Source: Brachionus plicatilis (lineage: Eukaryota; Rotifera; Eurotatoria; Ploima; Brachionidae). From it: a stretch of 64,000 bases of DNA. The first letter of the stretch is position 1. The number at the start of each line of letters is the position of its first letter. The position numbers and the translations under genes were made by a program. The notes beneath the pieces are model-generated. The model had not been told where the DNA came from, searched no databases, and worked only from the letters and a program-made list of their open reading frames with translations. The stretch lies in the NCBI GenBank assembly GCA_010279815.1, contig QEOQ01000141.1, positions 1,054,096 through 1,118,095 on the forward strand. Direction: 5' to 3'. Shown here piece after piece: positions 50,468 to 62,175 of the stretch.

Positions 50468-53340
50468 AATTTCTAATTTAAAAATTTTAAATATTTTTTT
50501 TCTTTTTCGTTCTCATATATTTTAACAAAACGTGTCGAAGAGCTTTTGTTTTTAATTGGTATCGAATAAATTGTTTGTTTAAGTTCTTAAAAAAATAAAT
50601 TTCACAAAATTGCTGCAACACTTTCACTTAATAAAGTTAAGTGTTTTAACACAATCTAGGTACTCATAAAAATTGAATGCTGTAACCAATTAAATTAAAG
50701 ACAATTTCAAAAATTTATCTCTTATGTAAACAATTGTAACTACTAAAATAAACATTATACCTTATAATTATAGACGCTTCTAAGTTTGTTTTGCTTACTA
50801 CTCTTATCTACTAAATTGGATTAATCAAAATAAATTTTAAAAATATAAGTTTATAATTTTTTATAATAAATAATATTTTTTCGTTCTCTTTCTTCTTAAT
50901 TGGTCTAAAAAGCTAATCTTTTGATTACCATTTTACCTTAACATTAAAGAACCAATATGGTTGAAATATCAATTTTACAAAATTTTAAAAATATAAGTAA
51001 TTAATTAATATTATTAATTATCAAACTTTATTGAAAAATATATAATTTTATATTTGTTATTAAACTAAAAATGAATTAAAAAAAATATGATATGCAAACA
51101 CTGAAAAATTTCCCAAATAATAATTTTATAATCATTTTATTTAAATTCAAGAAAATTAATAATTTGATAAAATAAGAATTATACTTAAACCAACCTCTTT
51201 ATGCCGTACAAAACTGTTATGCTTGAAACAACCTGATGAATAAGCAGATTGATTTATAAACCCATGCTTAATAACTAAAATTTTAAAGGGAAATTGATTT
51301 AAAAAAATTATTAAAAAAAATAATGCTGTCTAAAAAGTATCACCATATTTAAATTTACTCTGATTTAAAAAAAACTTTATAAATTTATTGAAATTTTTTC
51401 ATTTATATTTTGATTCTATAAGCTACAGCAGATCAGATGAGTTTATTTTAAAATTTTTACTCCTGTTTTCACTACCTTATTTTAAAACATTTAAGATTTT
51501 TAAACTTAAAACTTGAAAAATCAATCATTTTTTTCTGCAAGCCGTTGAATCAGAAGACTTTTGTCCAATTCAAAATGCAAAAGTTTCAATTATTTTTTTA
51601 TTAGAATTTATTTATAATCACTGAATTAGAAAAAAGACGAAAAACTTTAAAAGTTTAAAAATGTAATCTAGAAAGTTTTAAATGACAAAACTTGCTAAAA
51701 ATATAAAAAAATTATAAGTCTTTGAACTGTTTGTATATTTTTTCAATTTTTCTTTTTTGATTGAAATCTTGCCGCTTTAAAGTAAAAACGCAAAAAGAAA
51801 ACTATATAATAGTAAATTAGTAAGGAAAAATAATAATTTTAAATTTATTGGTTCTGAATCAAGTTCTCTTTCCTATTTAAATACTTGTAAGAAATTTTAA
51901 AATAAATTATTGAATATCTATTAAATTTTATACAGTAAAATTTTTAAATGCTTAATTTAATTAAATTAAAGCCTCGGTCATTTAGCCAACTGATTTAGAG
52001 TGAATTCTTTAAATTTTATATTTTTCAAGAAAACAACAATTTCCATATTCATAGACCAGGGTATCAGATTATCAATTATAATTATTTTTATTTGTATTAG
52101 AGTTTAAAAAATTGAAAGTTTAATTTTCTTCGAATTTTTAATTAAGAGATGTTAAATACAATATCATATAGACTTAGAAAAATAATTTTTTCCTTACTTT
52201 TTTATTCACAAAGAATTTAATTTTTTAATTGTTTTTTAAACATTATCTAAGGTATTAGCGCTAAAGTAAAATTTTATTTTAAAAAAAATAAAAACATGTT
52301 TAAAATTCTTATTATATTTAAAAATATTAATTAACAACAAAATTTCAAATTTAGCTCAATTCTCTTTAAAGAAAACATATTTTAAAAAAATAAAAAAGGC
52401 TAATTGTATTGCATTCTAAGCGATCATCTTTTTTCCTATTAGGTCTCGGCCTTTGGTCCAAAAAAATTATTTACCAAAATAAGCAATAAGTGAACTTTAA
52501 TTTTATTTTAAAAATCATTAAAATATTATTTATTTTTGTAGAATAAATTTACTAAGCTTTAACTGAGCTTCTTCGTCTTTATTGTCATCGCATTCGTCAA
52601 ATAGTTCTTATTCACCATCATTTAATTCAATAATTTGATAACTAGAAAATAAATTTTTGATTTCAATGAAATTTTATTCAAACTGAAGAAAATTGTGAAA
52701 AATTAATTTTATAATAATTTTTCGGTTCTGTACTTTTAGTGATACAATCAGAAATTTAGATACAAAAAGAATAAATCGCCCTTTTTTCTCTTCAATTTCA
52801 AATAAATTATTGGCTCTAAAATTAAAATGTCATTGTTCATTAGTGGTTCGCCTATGGTGCAATGGATCTCTAAATTTCAAGATAAATTTGGATTAATTCA
52901 CATTGATGAACATCTAAATTAAAATTTTACTCCAAGACCAATATCCAATTAAATTAAAAATCAAGTCAAATATTACTAATTAAGGATATTTAGTCAATGC
53001 ACCCAGGGCTATTGAGGAGACATGCTGCTGATGTTTATCTAGCATGTACACGTACATTATCTTCTTGTCCAAATCTTTGCCTTGTAACTAAAAAAATCAT
53101 CGATCAAGTCTAATCAATTAAAATTAAATGTCTGTCAACCAAGTAAACAAAAAAAAAAAAACATTTAATTAAATTGTTTTTAGGCTACGAGAAAAGCTAT
53201 TGCAATGTTTTTAGCTGTCCAAAACCAAAACTGCAAATGCAGGCTCTTAGCTCACAATTTTATTTAGGTGAATTATACAAAAAAGCATCATAGATTTTGT
53301 TGATTGATTAGTTTTATAAAAATTGTTTTTACCTTGATGG
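50468..53340. other. Intergenic region upstream of the forkhead gene
   Basis: AT-rich, 2.9 kb. A minus-strand piece near 52550-52635 reads ELFDECDDNKDEEAQLKL but stands alone and may be a transposase relic. No gene or clean transposon recognised. From about 53000 the base composition becomes less extreme, as expected when approaching a regulated promoter. Confidence 0.45.
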
Positions 53341-53432
53341 CCAATCGCATATTTTGTCAGCCAAAACCCGATTGGTCATCCAGCTCACAAAGCTGAGCAT
53401 CGATTGGACTCACTTTTTTTTTTCTATTTAAG
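53341..53432 (+). promoter_or_regulatory. Forkhead gene promoter with three CCAAT-type boxes and a TATA-like site
   Basis: CCAATCG (53341), CGATTGG (53369) and CGATTGG (53401) are one 7-bp word in both orientations within 67 bp. A TATTTAAG site follows near 53425. The first ATG is 110-120 bp further on. CCAAT boxes bound by NF-Y with this spacing are a common promoter arrangement. Confidence 0.55.
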
Positions 53433-53545
53433 CTTAAATAAATATTTTTCTAAGCCAACATTTCAAAATTTGAAGAAAAAATATTTTTCTTAACTATTTA
53501 TTAACTATTTACACAGCTATTTGAGACAAATAATAATTGCTGAAA

Positions 53546-54682
53546 ATGATTTCAAATTATGAACATTTGCCATTCAACGCCAACAACTACATGGGCCACT
53601 CGAGCAACCTGATACTTCCGGTCAGCGACATCCAAAACTACCCGCTGATGACCCACAGCCAGCCAGCTCAAGCTTACCAACCGGCTTTCAACCCGCCCAC
53701 TTTCAATGGCACCAAGTCTCACACACAACAGGCTAACAGGAAAAAAATCAAAAAAGACAAAAACAGACTAAAGTCACAAATAAGCGAGGCAGAGGCCAAA
53801 CAAGCGATCGAAAAAGGTCTGGTCACTGAAGTGGACCATGTTGACTTGAGCCATTTCAGCGGCACATCGACCATTTCTCAGCAAAAGCGCCGCTTTGCCG
53901 AAGTAAAGCCGCCCTACTCATACATCGCCTTGATCACCATGGCAATTGAGAGCTCGCCCACTGGCATGATGACTCTGAACGAAATCTACCAATTTATTGA
54001 AAATAGATTTCCCTACTTCAAGGAGAACACACAACGCTGGCAAAATTCCATCCGACACAATCTGTCCCTGAACGATTGCTTTTTGAAGGTGTCCAAAAAC
54101 GCCGGCAAGCCTGGCAAAGGCAACTACTGGGCCCTGCATCCCAAAGCCGGCGACATGTTCGGAAATGGAAGCTTTCTGCGAAGATCGAAGCGTTTCAAGA
54201 CGTCGTCGCCGCACAAAAAAGATGAGCTTAATATTTCGGCGTCCACGTCGCCCACTTTGTCATCTTCCTCGTTGTCCAATTCGTCCGTTTCGCCTGCCAC
54301 CCAAGACAAGCCCGTCGAGAACAGAAAAGAGACAGCCTTTGGTCAAGCCATGCCAAATCAGCAAGTGTCCTCAGCATTTAACTCGTACAGCGAGTCGCAG
54401 GGTTCAATGCTTCAGCCAAATGGTCTTTCGTTGTTCCAAAGTTATGACCAGTGTTTCAACGCGGCCAGCTACACTTATCCCAACATGTTCTATTCTTCTT
54501 CGAACTTGAACAACAGTTCGTCGAGTAGTTCGGAAGCGTCCGCTAGCGGCATTGCTACAAATTCATACGATTTGAGTCAGAGCTATGCTCAGCAATTTAG
54601 CCAGCCATTTTCGGCCAACAATCAGTACTTTGCCCATCAGAACAGAATTCCCCTCAGCCAGGGATACAATGGAGCTTTTTAA
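53546..54682 (+). CDS. Forkhead (FOX) transcription factor, intronless
   Basis: 378 residues from the ATG at 53546. The forkhead winged-helix domain spans about residues 121-218: [78 protein letters not shown] and [12 protein letters not shown]. Recognition helix [16 protein letters not shown] is complete. The mixture recalls FoxB ([24 protein letters not shown]) and FoxE (GKGNYWAL) classes as well as FoxA-type TLNEIYQFI, so I leave the subclass open. The flanks are low-complexity: Asn/Gln/Pro-rich before the domain with a basic stretch ([11 protein letters not shown]), and Ser-rich after it. The gene has a much higher G+C content than its surroundings and no intron, unlike most neighbours. 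Confidence 0.93.
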   Translation: MISNYEHLPFNANNYMGHSSNLILPVSDIQNYPLMTHSQPAQAYQPAFNPPTFNGTKSHTQQANRKKIKKDKNRLKSQISEAEAKQAIEKGLVTEVDHVDLSHFSGTSTISQQKRRFAEVKPPYSYIALITMAIESSPTGMMTLNEIYQFIENRFPYFKENTQRWQNSIRHNLSLNDCFLKVSKNAGKPGKGNYWALHPKAGDMFGNGSFLRRSKRFKTSSPHKKDELNISASTSPTLSSSSLSNSSVSPATQDKPVENRKETAFGQAMPNQQVSSAFNSYSESQGSMLQPNGLSLFQSYDQCFNAASYTYPNMFYSSSNLNNSSSSSSEASASGIATNSYDLSQSYAQQFSQPFSANNQYFAHQNRIPLSQGYNGAF

Positions 54683-57356
54683 CTTTATGTTTTGTTTTTT
54701 AATTCTGTTATAAATTTATTATTATTTTTTGTCGGTGATTTTAATTTTTTAATAAAAATTTAAATTGTTATTTGTTTGTTTTTTTTTTTAATAATTAATT
54801 TAATTATTTGTGTTTTTAATAAGAAAAAAATTAAAAAGAGAAACGGTTTAGGGAGATAAAAGAGCTGGCGAAAGCTCTTTAAGTTTTAACTTGATTACAG
54901 TTGAGTAATTTTTTCTTTTTTTCTAAAGCGAAAGATTAAAATATTTAACTTGTCTCAAGGATAAAACTTAATCATTTAGAGATTAGAATTCTTGCAAAGA
55001 TTTACTCAATTCGATCTATTAGTCTTTTGATATTGACTTTTTGGAAATCAAAAGGCTAGCTTTCGTAAGATCAAGTCGCCTTCAAATTTTTAATCTTACC
55101 AAATAGCGCACTTGAACACTTTCAAGACTTTTTTTTATTCAAAATTGTTTGATTCTCGTTTTATTTTCCAATATTTTTAATCAAATTTAACCATGTCTTT
55201 TATTAAAATTTTCTTTTTGTATTTTATTTTTTGTTTTAAACTGTGTGTCCAAGCCATTCAAACAACTTATTTTTTAATAATAATAAAATATTTTTAGAAT
55301 ATTGTAACTTTGAAAAAAATACAATCAGATTAACTGATAAAGATTTTATTTAATGACAAAAAAGGGATAAAATTTTTTTCTTCGATTGACAGAACTTGAA
55401 GCTTTTATTTTTGCCTAGAATTATAAGTAGTGATGTTAAAACTTTTTTTTCTAAAAAAGCTCTCGTTTCATAGAAAAGATAAAATTCGAAAAAAATTTTT
55501 ATCAAAATTTCTTTATGCGGCTAAAGGACATAATAAAAAAGGACTAAATCTCCATTCCAACCTTCGAATCCGGCGTATAAATAAAGTCTTGATCTTTGTT
55601 TGAAAATTAACTCCTAGGAAGGAGAAAAAAAAATATTTCAAATTGTCATTCTTCTTTGAATTATTTAGCTACCTCGTGAAGGATGTGACAATACCTTTTA
55701 TCATTGTTCATAACTATAAAAAAAACTTTTATTTATCTAATCTCCATTTTTTGTACTCATTTCAATGAAATTTGATTTAAAGAAATTCTTAAAAAATGCT
55801 TTATATTGGTGTATATATTGGTCAATATGCTATCAGAAAATTGTATAACACAAAAATCTATAGAATTACGCTCTTATACATAAATTTGTAAAAAATTAAT
55901 TAAAAAAAAGAAATCTGAAAAGCTACTGAATTTTTATTTATTCTAGTAATTTGCTGGAAAATTCTAGTAAATTACGAGAATATTTGTTAAGTTTAAATAA
56001 ATTTTAAAGTAAAATAAAATAAAATGTTTAAAAAATTTATATTTTTAGACATTCTATAATTTTTGAAAGGTGGCACCTATTTTTAAGTCATATGATTTGT
56101 CAAGAAATTTTATAATTAAAAATGTTTTTGCTGGATGTAATTGCTGTAGATTTAATTTAATTATTTTAAGGCACTATTCACAAGAACTTAATGAATTGAT
56201 GAGAACTAGTTTTATTACTTTTTTGAGTAACCGCTCTTAAGTACCTGCTGATAACCTTTGTCGCTCATGTCACCAAGATGAGCAAGAAAATAAAATGGAA
56301 TCTTCTGGATAAGACATTATAAATTTTATTATTTAAAAATTTTTTATAAAAATGAGTTATTTTTTTAAATTAGTTACGAAAAAAAATTATTTAGGCAAAA
56401 CTTTGGCCGATTGGAATGGATATTTGGTTCTTTCTTTCAGTCACATGATATAATAATTTACCAATTTAAATAGGAAAATTTTGAAATCAAACACTTAAAA
56501 AGCTAAGTTTCGATTCAAATCAAATAATTTGAACTTTTCCCTATTCAAATTTAAATTTCCAAATTGAATAAATATCAAAATTTATTCTCTAATAAAACAA
56601 AAGTCTTTTCTTTTTTTTCAATTAAAAATAATAAAAAATTTAAGCAATTTACTGAGTAATAACTTTTTTTTAAAAAAAGATAAAATCTACGTAATTCAAA
56701 AAAGATTCATTTATTTCAAAAATCTGTTCATAACATATGGTTTAAAAATTTGCTTCTAATGTTAACAGTCCTAAAATATAGAATAAAATCATCTGCGTAG
56801 AAAATTTTGCATAATTCATATATTTCTACAAGCACTCATAGACTAGGTTTTTAATGAAAACATTAAATAAACAATTAACTGTGCTAGACGATAAGCTTAA
56901 TTGATCTTTTTTTTTGTATCCATTTTCAATGACAGTATAAAATGTTTTGTGACTATTATTTATTTATTTTATTTAATTGTTTATTTGTACCTAACTAAAG
57001 CTCCTTCACTTATTTCATTAAAAAAATAATTAAAAATAAATATATTTAAAAATAAAAAATTAAAATATATATTAAATTAAATTAAAATAATTAAATATAA
57101 AAAAGAAAAGATAAATTAGGCAAATTGAAATAAGAAATGATAGGTTCTACATGCTTAAGTACTTAACGTTTCAGGAGTAAAAATTGAACTAGTAAGGAAA
57201 TACACAATAGAGTGAGGAATTCGATGTCTTGACTCAAAAGCTGAATTTGTATTCCTCCACCAGTCTGACAATCAATGAAATATTAAATTTTAGTCTTTCT
57301 TAAGCCTTAAAAAATATCCATGGTAAAAAACTTTTTACAAATACTCTCTATTTCTT
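54683..57356. other. Intergenic, AT-rich
   Basis: 2.7 kb with no gene recognised. Near 56959-57012 a minus-strand LINE 3' tail (GTGAAGGAGCTTTAGTTAGG then AAATAAAC) matches those near 9727 and 10905. Confidence 0.45.
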
Positions 57357-57398
<42 letters not shown>

Positions 57399-57399
57399 G
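57357..57399. repeat. (AAT)n microsatellite
   Basis: About 14 uninterrupted units of TAA. Confidence 0.95.
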
Positions 57400-57984
57400 A
57401 GGGGATTTTAGACGGACTGGTTGGAAGAGAGCTACTTCCTTGCAGGACCCTTTCGAGATTGTGTCTTTTTGATTAAATAGAATTAAATAAAAAAAAATTT
57501 TTTCTATTAAATTTTAGTTTTATATTTATAATTTTTTTACATTTTTCATTTTTTTTTTTGCTTTTTTTTGTTTATATAAATCTAAATAGTGCATATAGGA
57601 TCGTTTGTGAGTTGCGATTTGAAATAATTGATTCTCTATTTCTTTTGTACAATATCTACACACTCCTTTATTGCATCTTGAACATTAATTTGTCGCTTTT
57701 TAATTACCATATAAACGAATTTAATCAAAAAATTTGATCTAGTGGTTCGCAGTCATAACATAAATGTAATAAAAAAAGGAAATGACTAAAGAATAATAAC
57801 TTTATTAATAAATGGCCACTTCTAGCCTGAACAAATAAAAAGGAAAATAAAGGAGAAAAGAAAACATTTATTTCTAAGCTCAAATAACAAAAATTGACTT
57901 GGACTTTGGAGCGGCCATAAATCGAAAAAGAGTCGTTTTGACTCATTGGTGCTTCTAGTGTTAAGGGACTTAGAAGACTAGTTA

Positions 57985-58460
57985 AAAATGTGGAAACTAA
58001 AAAAATCTGGATCAAAATGTTTAAATAATATATATCAAAAAAATAATAAAAGTAAAGAAGAATTAAATCTAAAAATCTTTGGAGAAAAAATTGCTAGGGA
58101 ACACAATCCAAAATATTTAGGAGTTATCTTAGACTCAAATAAGAGCCTTAAGCCTTATGTCGAACACACATGAGCAAAATGCCTAAAAAAAACGAATATT
58201 TTAAAAAATGGAAAATTCCAATAAAAGTAAAATTAACAATCTATTTTTCGCTAGTACGCTTAATTATAGATTACGGAAGTATACTTTTTGCGCATATTTC
58301 AGAAAATTGTAAGCAATGACTTCAAGGTTTTCAATACTCTTGTCTTCGTTTGATCCTTAAAAAACCTTGGCTCACTAATACATGAAGAACATAAAATAAA
58401 TACTTTGGTCGAGAGATATAAAAACCTACTCACTAATTATATGACAAATCCCTTTTGAAT
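57985..58460 (+). pseudogene. LINE reverse transcriptase C-terminal relic
   Basis: Reads SKEELNLKIFGEKIAREHNP and KYLGVILDSNKSLKPYVEHT, then a stop, then KCLKKTNILKN, and in another frame LVRLIIDYGSILFAHISEN and LRLILKKPWLTNT. This is the segment behind the catalytic box in Jockey/CR1-like LINEs, the same general type as at 10444 but clearly diverged. Several stops and frameshifts. Confidence 0.75.
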
Positions 58461-58492
58461 AATACATTGATTATTAACCTTTTCAACGATTA

Positions 58493-59256
58493 CAGCGGTT
58501 CTAATAAAATCGTAACGCCGCTTAGCCGGCCGGCGCGGCCTCGGCCATTTTGTCGGCCCGGCGCGGCCTTTAAACGGCGTCGGCGCGGCCGGCCTAGTCG
58601 GCCAAGTTGTTCGGCCTAGTCGGCCAAATTGTTCGGCCCAGTCGGCCAAGTTGTTCGGCCCAGTCGGCCAAGTTGTTCGGCCTAATCGGCCAAGTTATTC
58701 GGCCTAGTCGGCCAAATTGTTCGGCCCAGTCGGCCAAGTTGTTCGGCCTAGTCGGCCAAATTGTTCGGCCCAGTCGGCCAAGTTGTTCGGCCTTGTCGGC
58801 CATGTGTTCGGCCTTGTCGGCCATGTGTTCGGCCTAGTCGGCCAGGGTGTTCGGCCATGTATTGTATGCTACAATTCTACAATTCTACAATTGTGTCCTA
58901 CTGTTGAGTAATTTTTAATTAATAAATTTAATCAAAATATTTAATAATAATTATAGAACCAAATAAAAACTTCGAATGGGTTTAAAAATGCGCGGGAAAT
59001 TTCTCTTGAAGTCCGAAGAATTTTTTCCGTACTCTTAAGCATATCAACCATTTGCAATTATCGAAAAAGAAAATATTTTTTTATTACTTTTAGATTTTAA
59101 CCCTTTTAATTCAAAATTTAAAGCTACAATTGGAGAATTGTAGAATACAATTCTATACTAGGCCGAACAACTTGGCCGACTAGGCCGGCCGCGCCGACGC
59201 CGTTTAAAGGCCGCGCCGGCCGGCAAAGCGGCGTTACGATTTTATTAGAACCGCTG
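58493..59256. mobile_element. GC-rich foldback element with an internal 22-bp tandem array
   Basis: Starts CAGCGGTTCTAATAAAATCG and ends CGATTTTATTAGAACCGCTG. The TIRs extend inward through GTAACGCCGC and GGCCGGC-rich sequence and TTTAAACGGCGTCGGCGCGG for about 100 bp. TA borders both ends, which suggests a pogo/Tc1-type target. Between the arms, 58602-58856 contains about 12 copies of a 22-bp unit (CGGCCAAGTTGTTCGGCCTA plus two bases), after which comes ordinary AT-rich sequence. In a genome this AT-rich the array is a striking GC island. Confidence 0.8.
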
Positions 59257-60730
59257 TATTTAAAACAATCTCTCTTTAATAAAAATACATTAAAAAAAAA
59301 TTTATGTTTGTGTTCTTTGTTCCAAAGTTAACAATTTAGGTTAGGTGTAATGATTTAAATTGAAGAACTTGAATTCTATGAGCATAGTAAAAGTCTCAGT
59401 TGTACCAAATTTTTCTAAATTAATTTGGCAAACTTGGTAGATAAAAAGCTCGAAAATTAAAAATATAAATAAAAATATTTTTATTACAAGTGATCAAATA
59501 CACATATAAATTGTACATACTTATTTTTCAGCAATATTTTTTATTCTAATATGGCTTTATTTTATATAGTTTAAAGAAATCTTAAAATTAAATTAAAGAA
59601 ATTCACTAGTTTTTTTAATTGATTTATTCAAATTTTGAGAAATGTTCTGAGCGGTTAAACTTCGAATTTTATCATTTAAATTAAACTTTATAAATTTACT
59701 TAATATAAATGCTGCATGGATATATAAAAAAAATCTTTATAAATAAATTACTTTTTTAATTTAAAAAAACTCTTTGCATATAAAAAACCTTTTTTAACAT
59801 AAGAATTGTTTTTAAAATTAAAATAGAATTAATCAGCTAATTGTTGAAAGAATGGACACTCAAGACACTCAAGCAATTGGTTTAGAACTAGAGTAAGTCG
59901 TAATCAAAATATTTTGCGACTTACTATAGTTCTAGAGAAGAAAATTTAAAAAATTTTTAAGATATTCAAGATATTAAAATATTTTTCCGGACTCAAAAAG
60001 TATTTCTTTACCAAAAAATTTTTTATCTCAATAAAGTCAGTTAAAACAATTAAATTTATTTAATAAAGGTTTAAGTAAATTTATACATGTTAAGTTTAGT
60101 AAGTGAAAAATAAATTATATTAAAATCTAAGTAGTTTTAATTAATCCGAGAAGACAAACCAAAAATTTACCAAAATAGTTTATCTAATTTTGATATCAAT
60201 TAAATGAAGATTAGCAATTTATTTTTTAGCAAGATTGAACAAAATGAAAATGACCAAAAATTTTACTTTGCTGATATTATTCTCTATTTAACGCTCGGAT
60301 CAAAACTACAGCACTATCTGAATTGGACTTTTTCAATCACAATTCCTATTCTGTATAATAATTAAAAATGTAATAATTAAATCTAAATCACGAGATTTTT
60401 GAACTAAAAGGATACCACGAATAATTTTGGTGATAATTATTGAGAGGTGGTAGCCAAAAATATAATTTATCCCCGAAAAAAAAAAATTCCCCCGATTACC
60501 AAATATACAGAACATGTGGTCGAAAAAGTCAAATTCAGATACTACTGCTGTAATATTGACCATCCCGAACCTTATAATGATATCAATTATTTTATTATTG
60601 ATAAATTAGATAAGCATTTAATCAGATTATGGTATTTTAATTGGTGAATGTGCTCATGTAACAAGTGTTCTATGGTTCTTAGATAAGGCTATATCTAAAT
60701 TCAGCCTATGCAAAATCTCTGCATTTTCAC
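59257..60730. other. Intergenic, with one strong small hairpin
   Basis: No gene recognised. At 59883-59934 a near-perfect stem is formed by TAGAACTAGAGTAAGTCG and CGACTTACTATAGTTCTA with a 17-base loop. The open stretch around 60447-60647 has no family features. Confidence 0.45.
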
Positions 60731-61545
60731 CAGAGTTGTTTAAAGTCACAAGTCTCAAGTCAGGTCCAAGTCCGAACTTTTTTTTTNNNNNNNNNNNNNN
60801 NNNNNNNNNNNNNNNNNNNNNNNNNNNNNNNNNNNNNNNNNNNNNNNNNNNNNNNNNNNNNNNNNNNNNNNNNNNNNNNNNNNNNNNNNNNNNNNNNNNN
60901 NNNNNNNNNNNNNNNNNNNNNNNNNNNNNNNNNNNNNNNNNNNNNNNNNNNNNNNNNNNNNNNNNNNNNNNNNNNNNNNNNNNNNNNNNNNNNNNNNNNN
61001 NNNNNNNNNNNNNNNNNNNNNNNNNNNNNNNNNNNNNNNNNNNNNNNNNNNNNNNNNNNNNNNNNNNNNNNNNNNNNNNNNNNNNNNNNNNNNNNNNNNN
61101 NNNNNNNNNNNNNNNNNNNNNNNNNNNNNNNNNNNNNNNNNNNNNNNNNNNNNNNNNNNNNNNNNNNNNNNNNNNNNNNNNNNNNNNNNNNNNNNNNNNN
61201 NNNNNNNNNNNNNNNNNNNNNNNNNNNNNNNNNNNNNNNNNNNNNNNNNNNNNNNNNNNNNNNNNNNNNNNNNNNNNNNNNNNNNNNNNNNNNNNNNNNN
61301 NNNNNNNNNNNNNNNNNNNNNNNNNNNNNNNNNNNNNNNNNNNNNNNNNNNNNNNNNNNNATTTATTTTAAAATTTGCTATATCAGGCTTCATATCAAAA
61401 AATTTATATATTCTTGGGTTGTCTAATGCAATAGATTTGCCATATATCAGAATTTTCTTGCAATTTTAGCATAAATTTCTTCTTCAGTATTCAAAATTTT
61501 AAAGTTCTGACTTGGACTTTTTTTTGGGACTTTTAAACAACTCTG
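60731..61545. mobile_element. hAT-type MITE containing the assembly gap
   Basis: Starts CAGAGTTGTTTAAAGTCAC and ends GACTTTTAAACAACTCTG. The 8 bp ATTTTCAC flank it perfectly (60723-60730 and 61546-61553). It is the inverted counterpart of the 231-bp element at 26964-27194. 574 unknown bases (60787-61360) interrupt it. The known bases alone (56 + 185) already add up to the full length of the other copy. Confidence 0.9.
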
Positions 61546-61553
61546 ATTTTCAC

Positions 61554-62175
61554 TATAATGGACAGTGGTGAAATAAAATCGTTACTTTTATTGTAGTCCC
61601 TAATAACTTTTATGGAGAAGTTATTAGTTGACGATGTTTCTGAAGAGAAAGAATCAAAATTTAAGAATCTGGTTTTCAGCTTAAATAACTTAATCTAAAG
61701 CACCTTCATAAAAATTTTTTTATTATTCTTACTTTTAATGAATAAAAAGCCGTTTAAAACTTACAGAATTTACCGAAGATAATTAAGTAATTGATTTATT
61801 CTATTTATAAATCACTAGAAAACTTTATTTTTTTATTTTTGCCAATTTTTAATATTGAAAAGAATGCATATAAAATTACACAAACAAATTGTAGAATTAC
61901 TGTTAAAGCTTTAGATGATTTATACTTAATACATCTTTCATATTATCATATACCAAAAATGTTATTCTAAAAAAAAAAGACGACAATAATTACTTCTTTA
62001 TTTATTTATTTGGCAAAAACATTATTTTTAATGTTTATTCTTAATTTTATGACATATGGAAAAAAAATATCGTCATAGAAACGAAAATTATTTAAGTAAT
62101 TTTCAAGCTTTATTTTTAGTAAATTTTTAAAACTATCTTATTAGATTTTAATCTATTAATTCTCTGATCTTGGTA
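61554..62175. other. Intergenic region upstream of the CXorf58 homologue
   Basis: AT-rich; the promoter of the following gene should lie here. No clear motif. Confidence 0.4.

Noticed and set aside
52840..52890. tRNA-like GTTC/GGTGCAATGGA stretch
   Set aside because: No cloverleaf can be drawn; anticodon and acceptor stems are missing.
53537..53545. Upstream TTG as start of the forkhead protein
   Set aside because: The first ATG of the frame is at 53546; a TTG start is not expected in an animal nuclear gene.
53918..54509. Other frames over the forkhead domain
   Set aside because: Shadows of the forkhead CDS caused by its higher G+C content.
58437..58911. Open frames in both strands through the 22-bp array (repetitive RPSRP/ADWAEQ-like peptides)
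   Set aside because: A 22-bp unit is not a multiple of three and the frames are only open because the array lacks stop words; there is no coding evidence.
60736..61393. Long open frames on both strands over the N run
   Set aside because: They consist almost only of unknown bases; they are artefacts of the gap.
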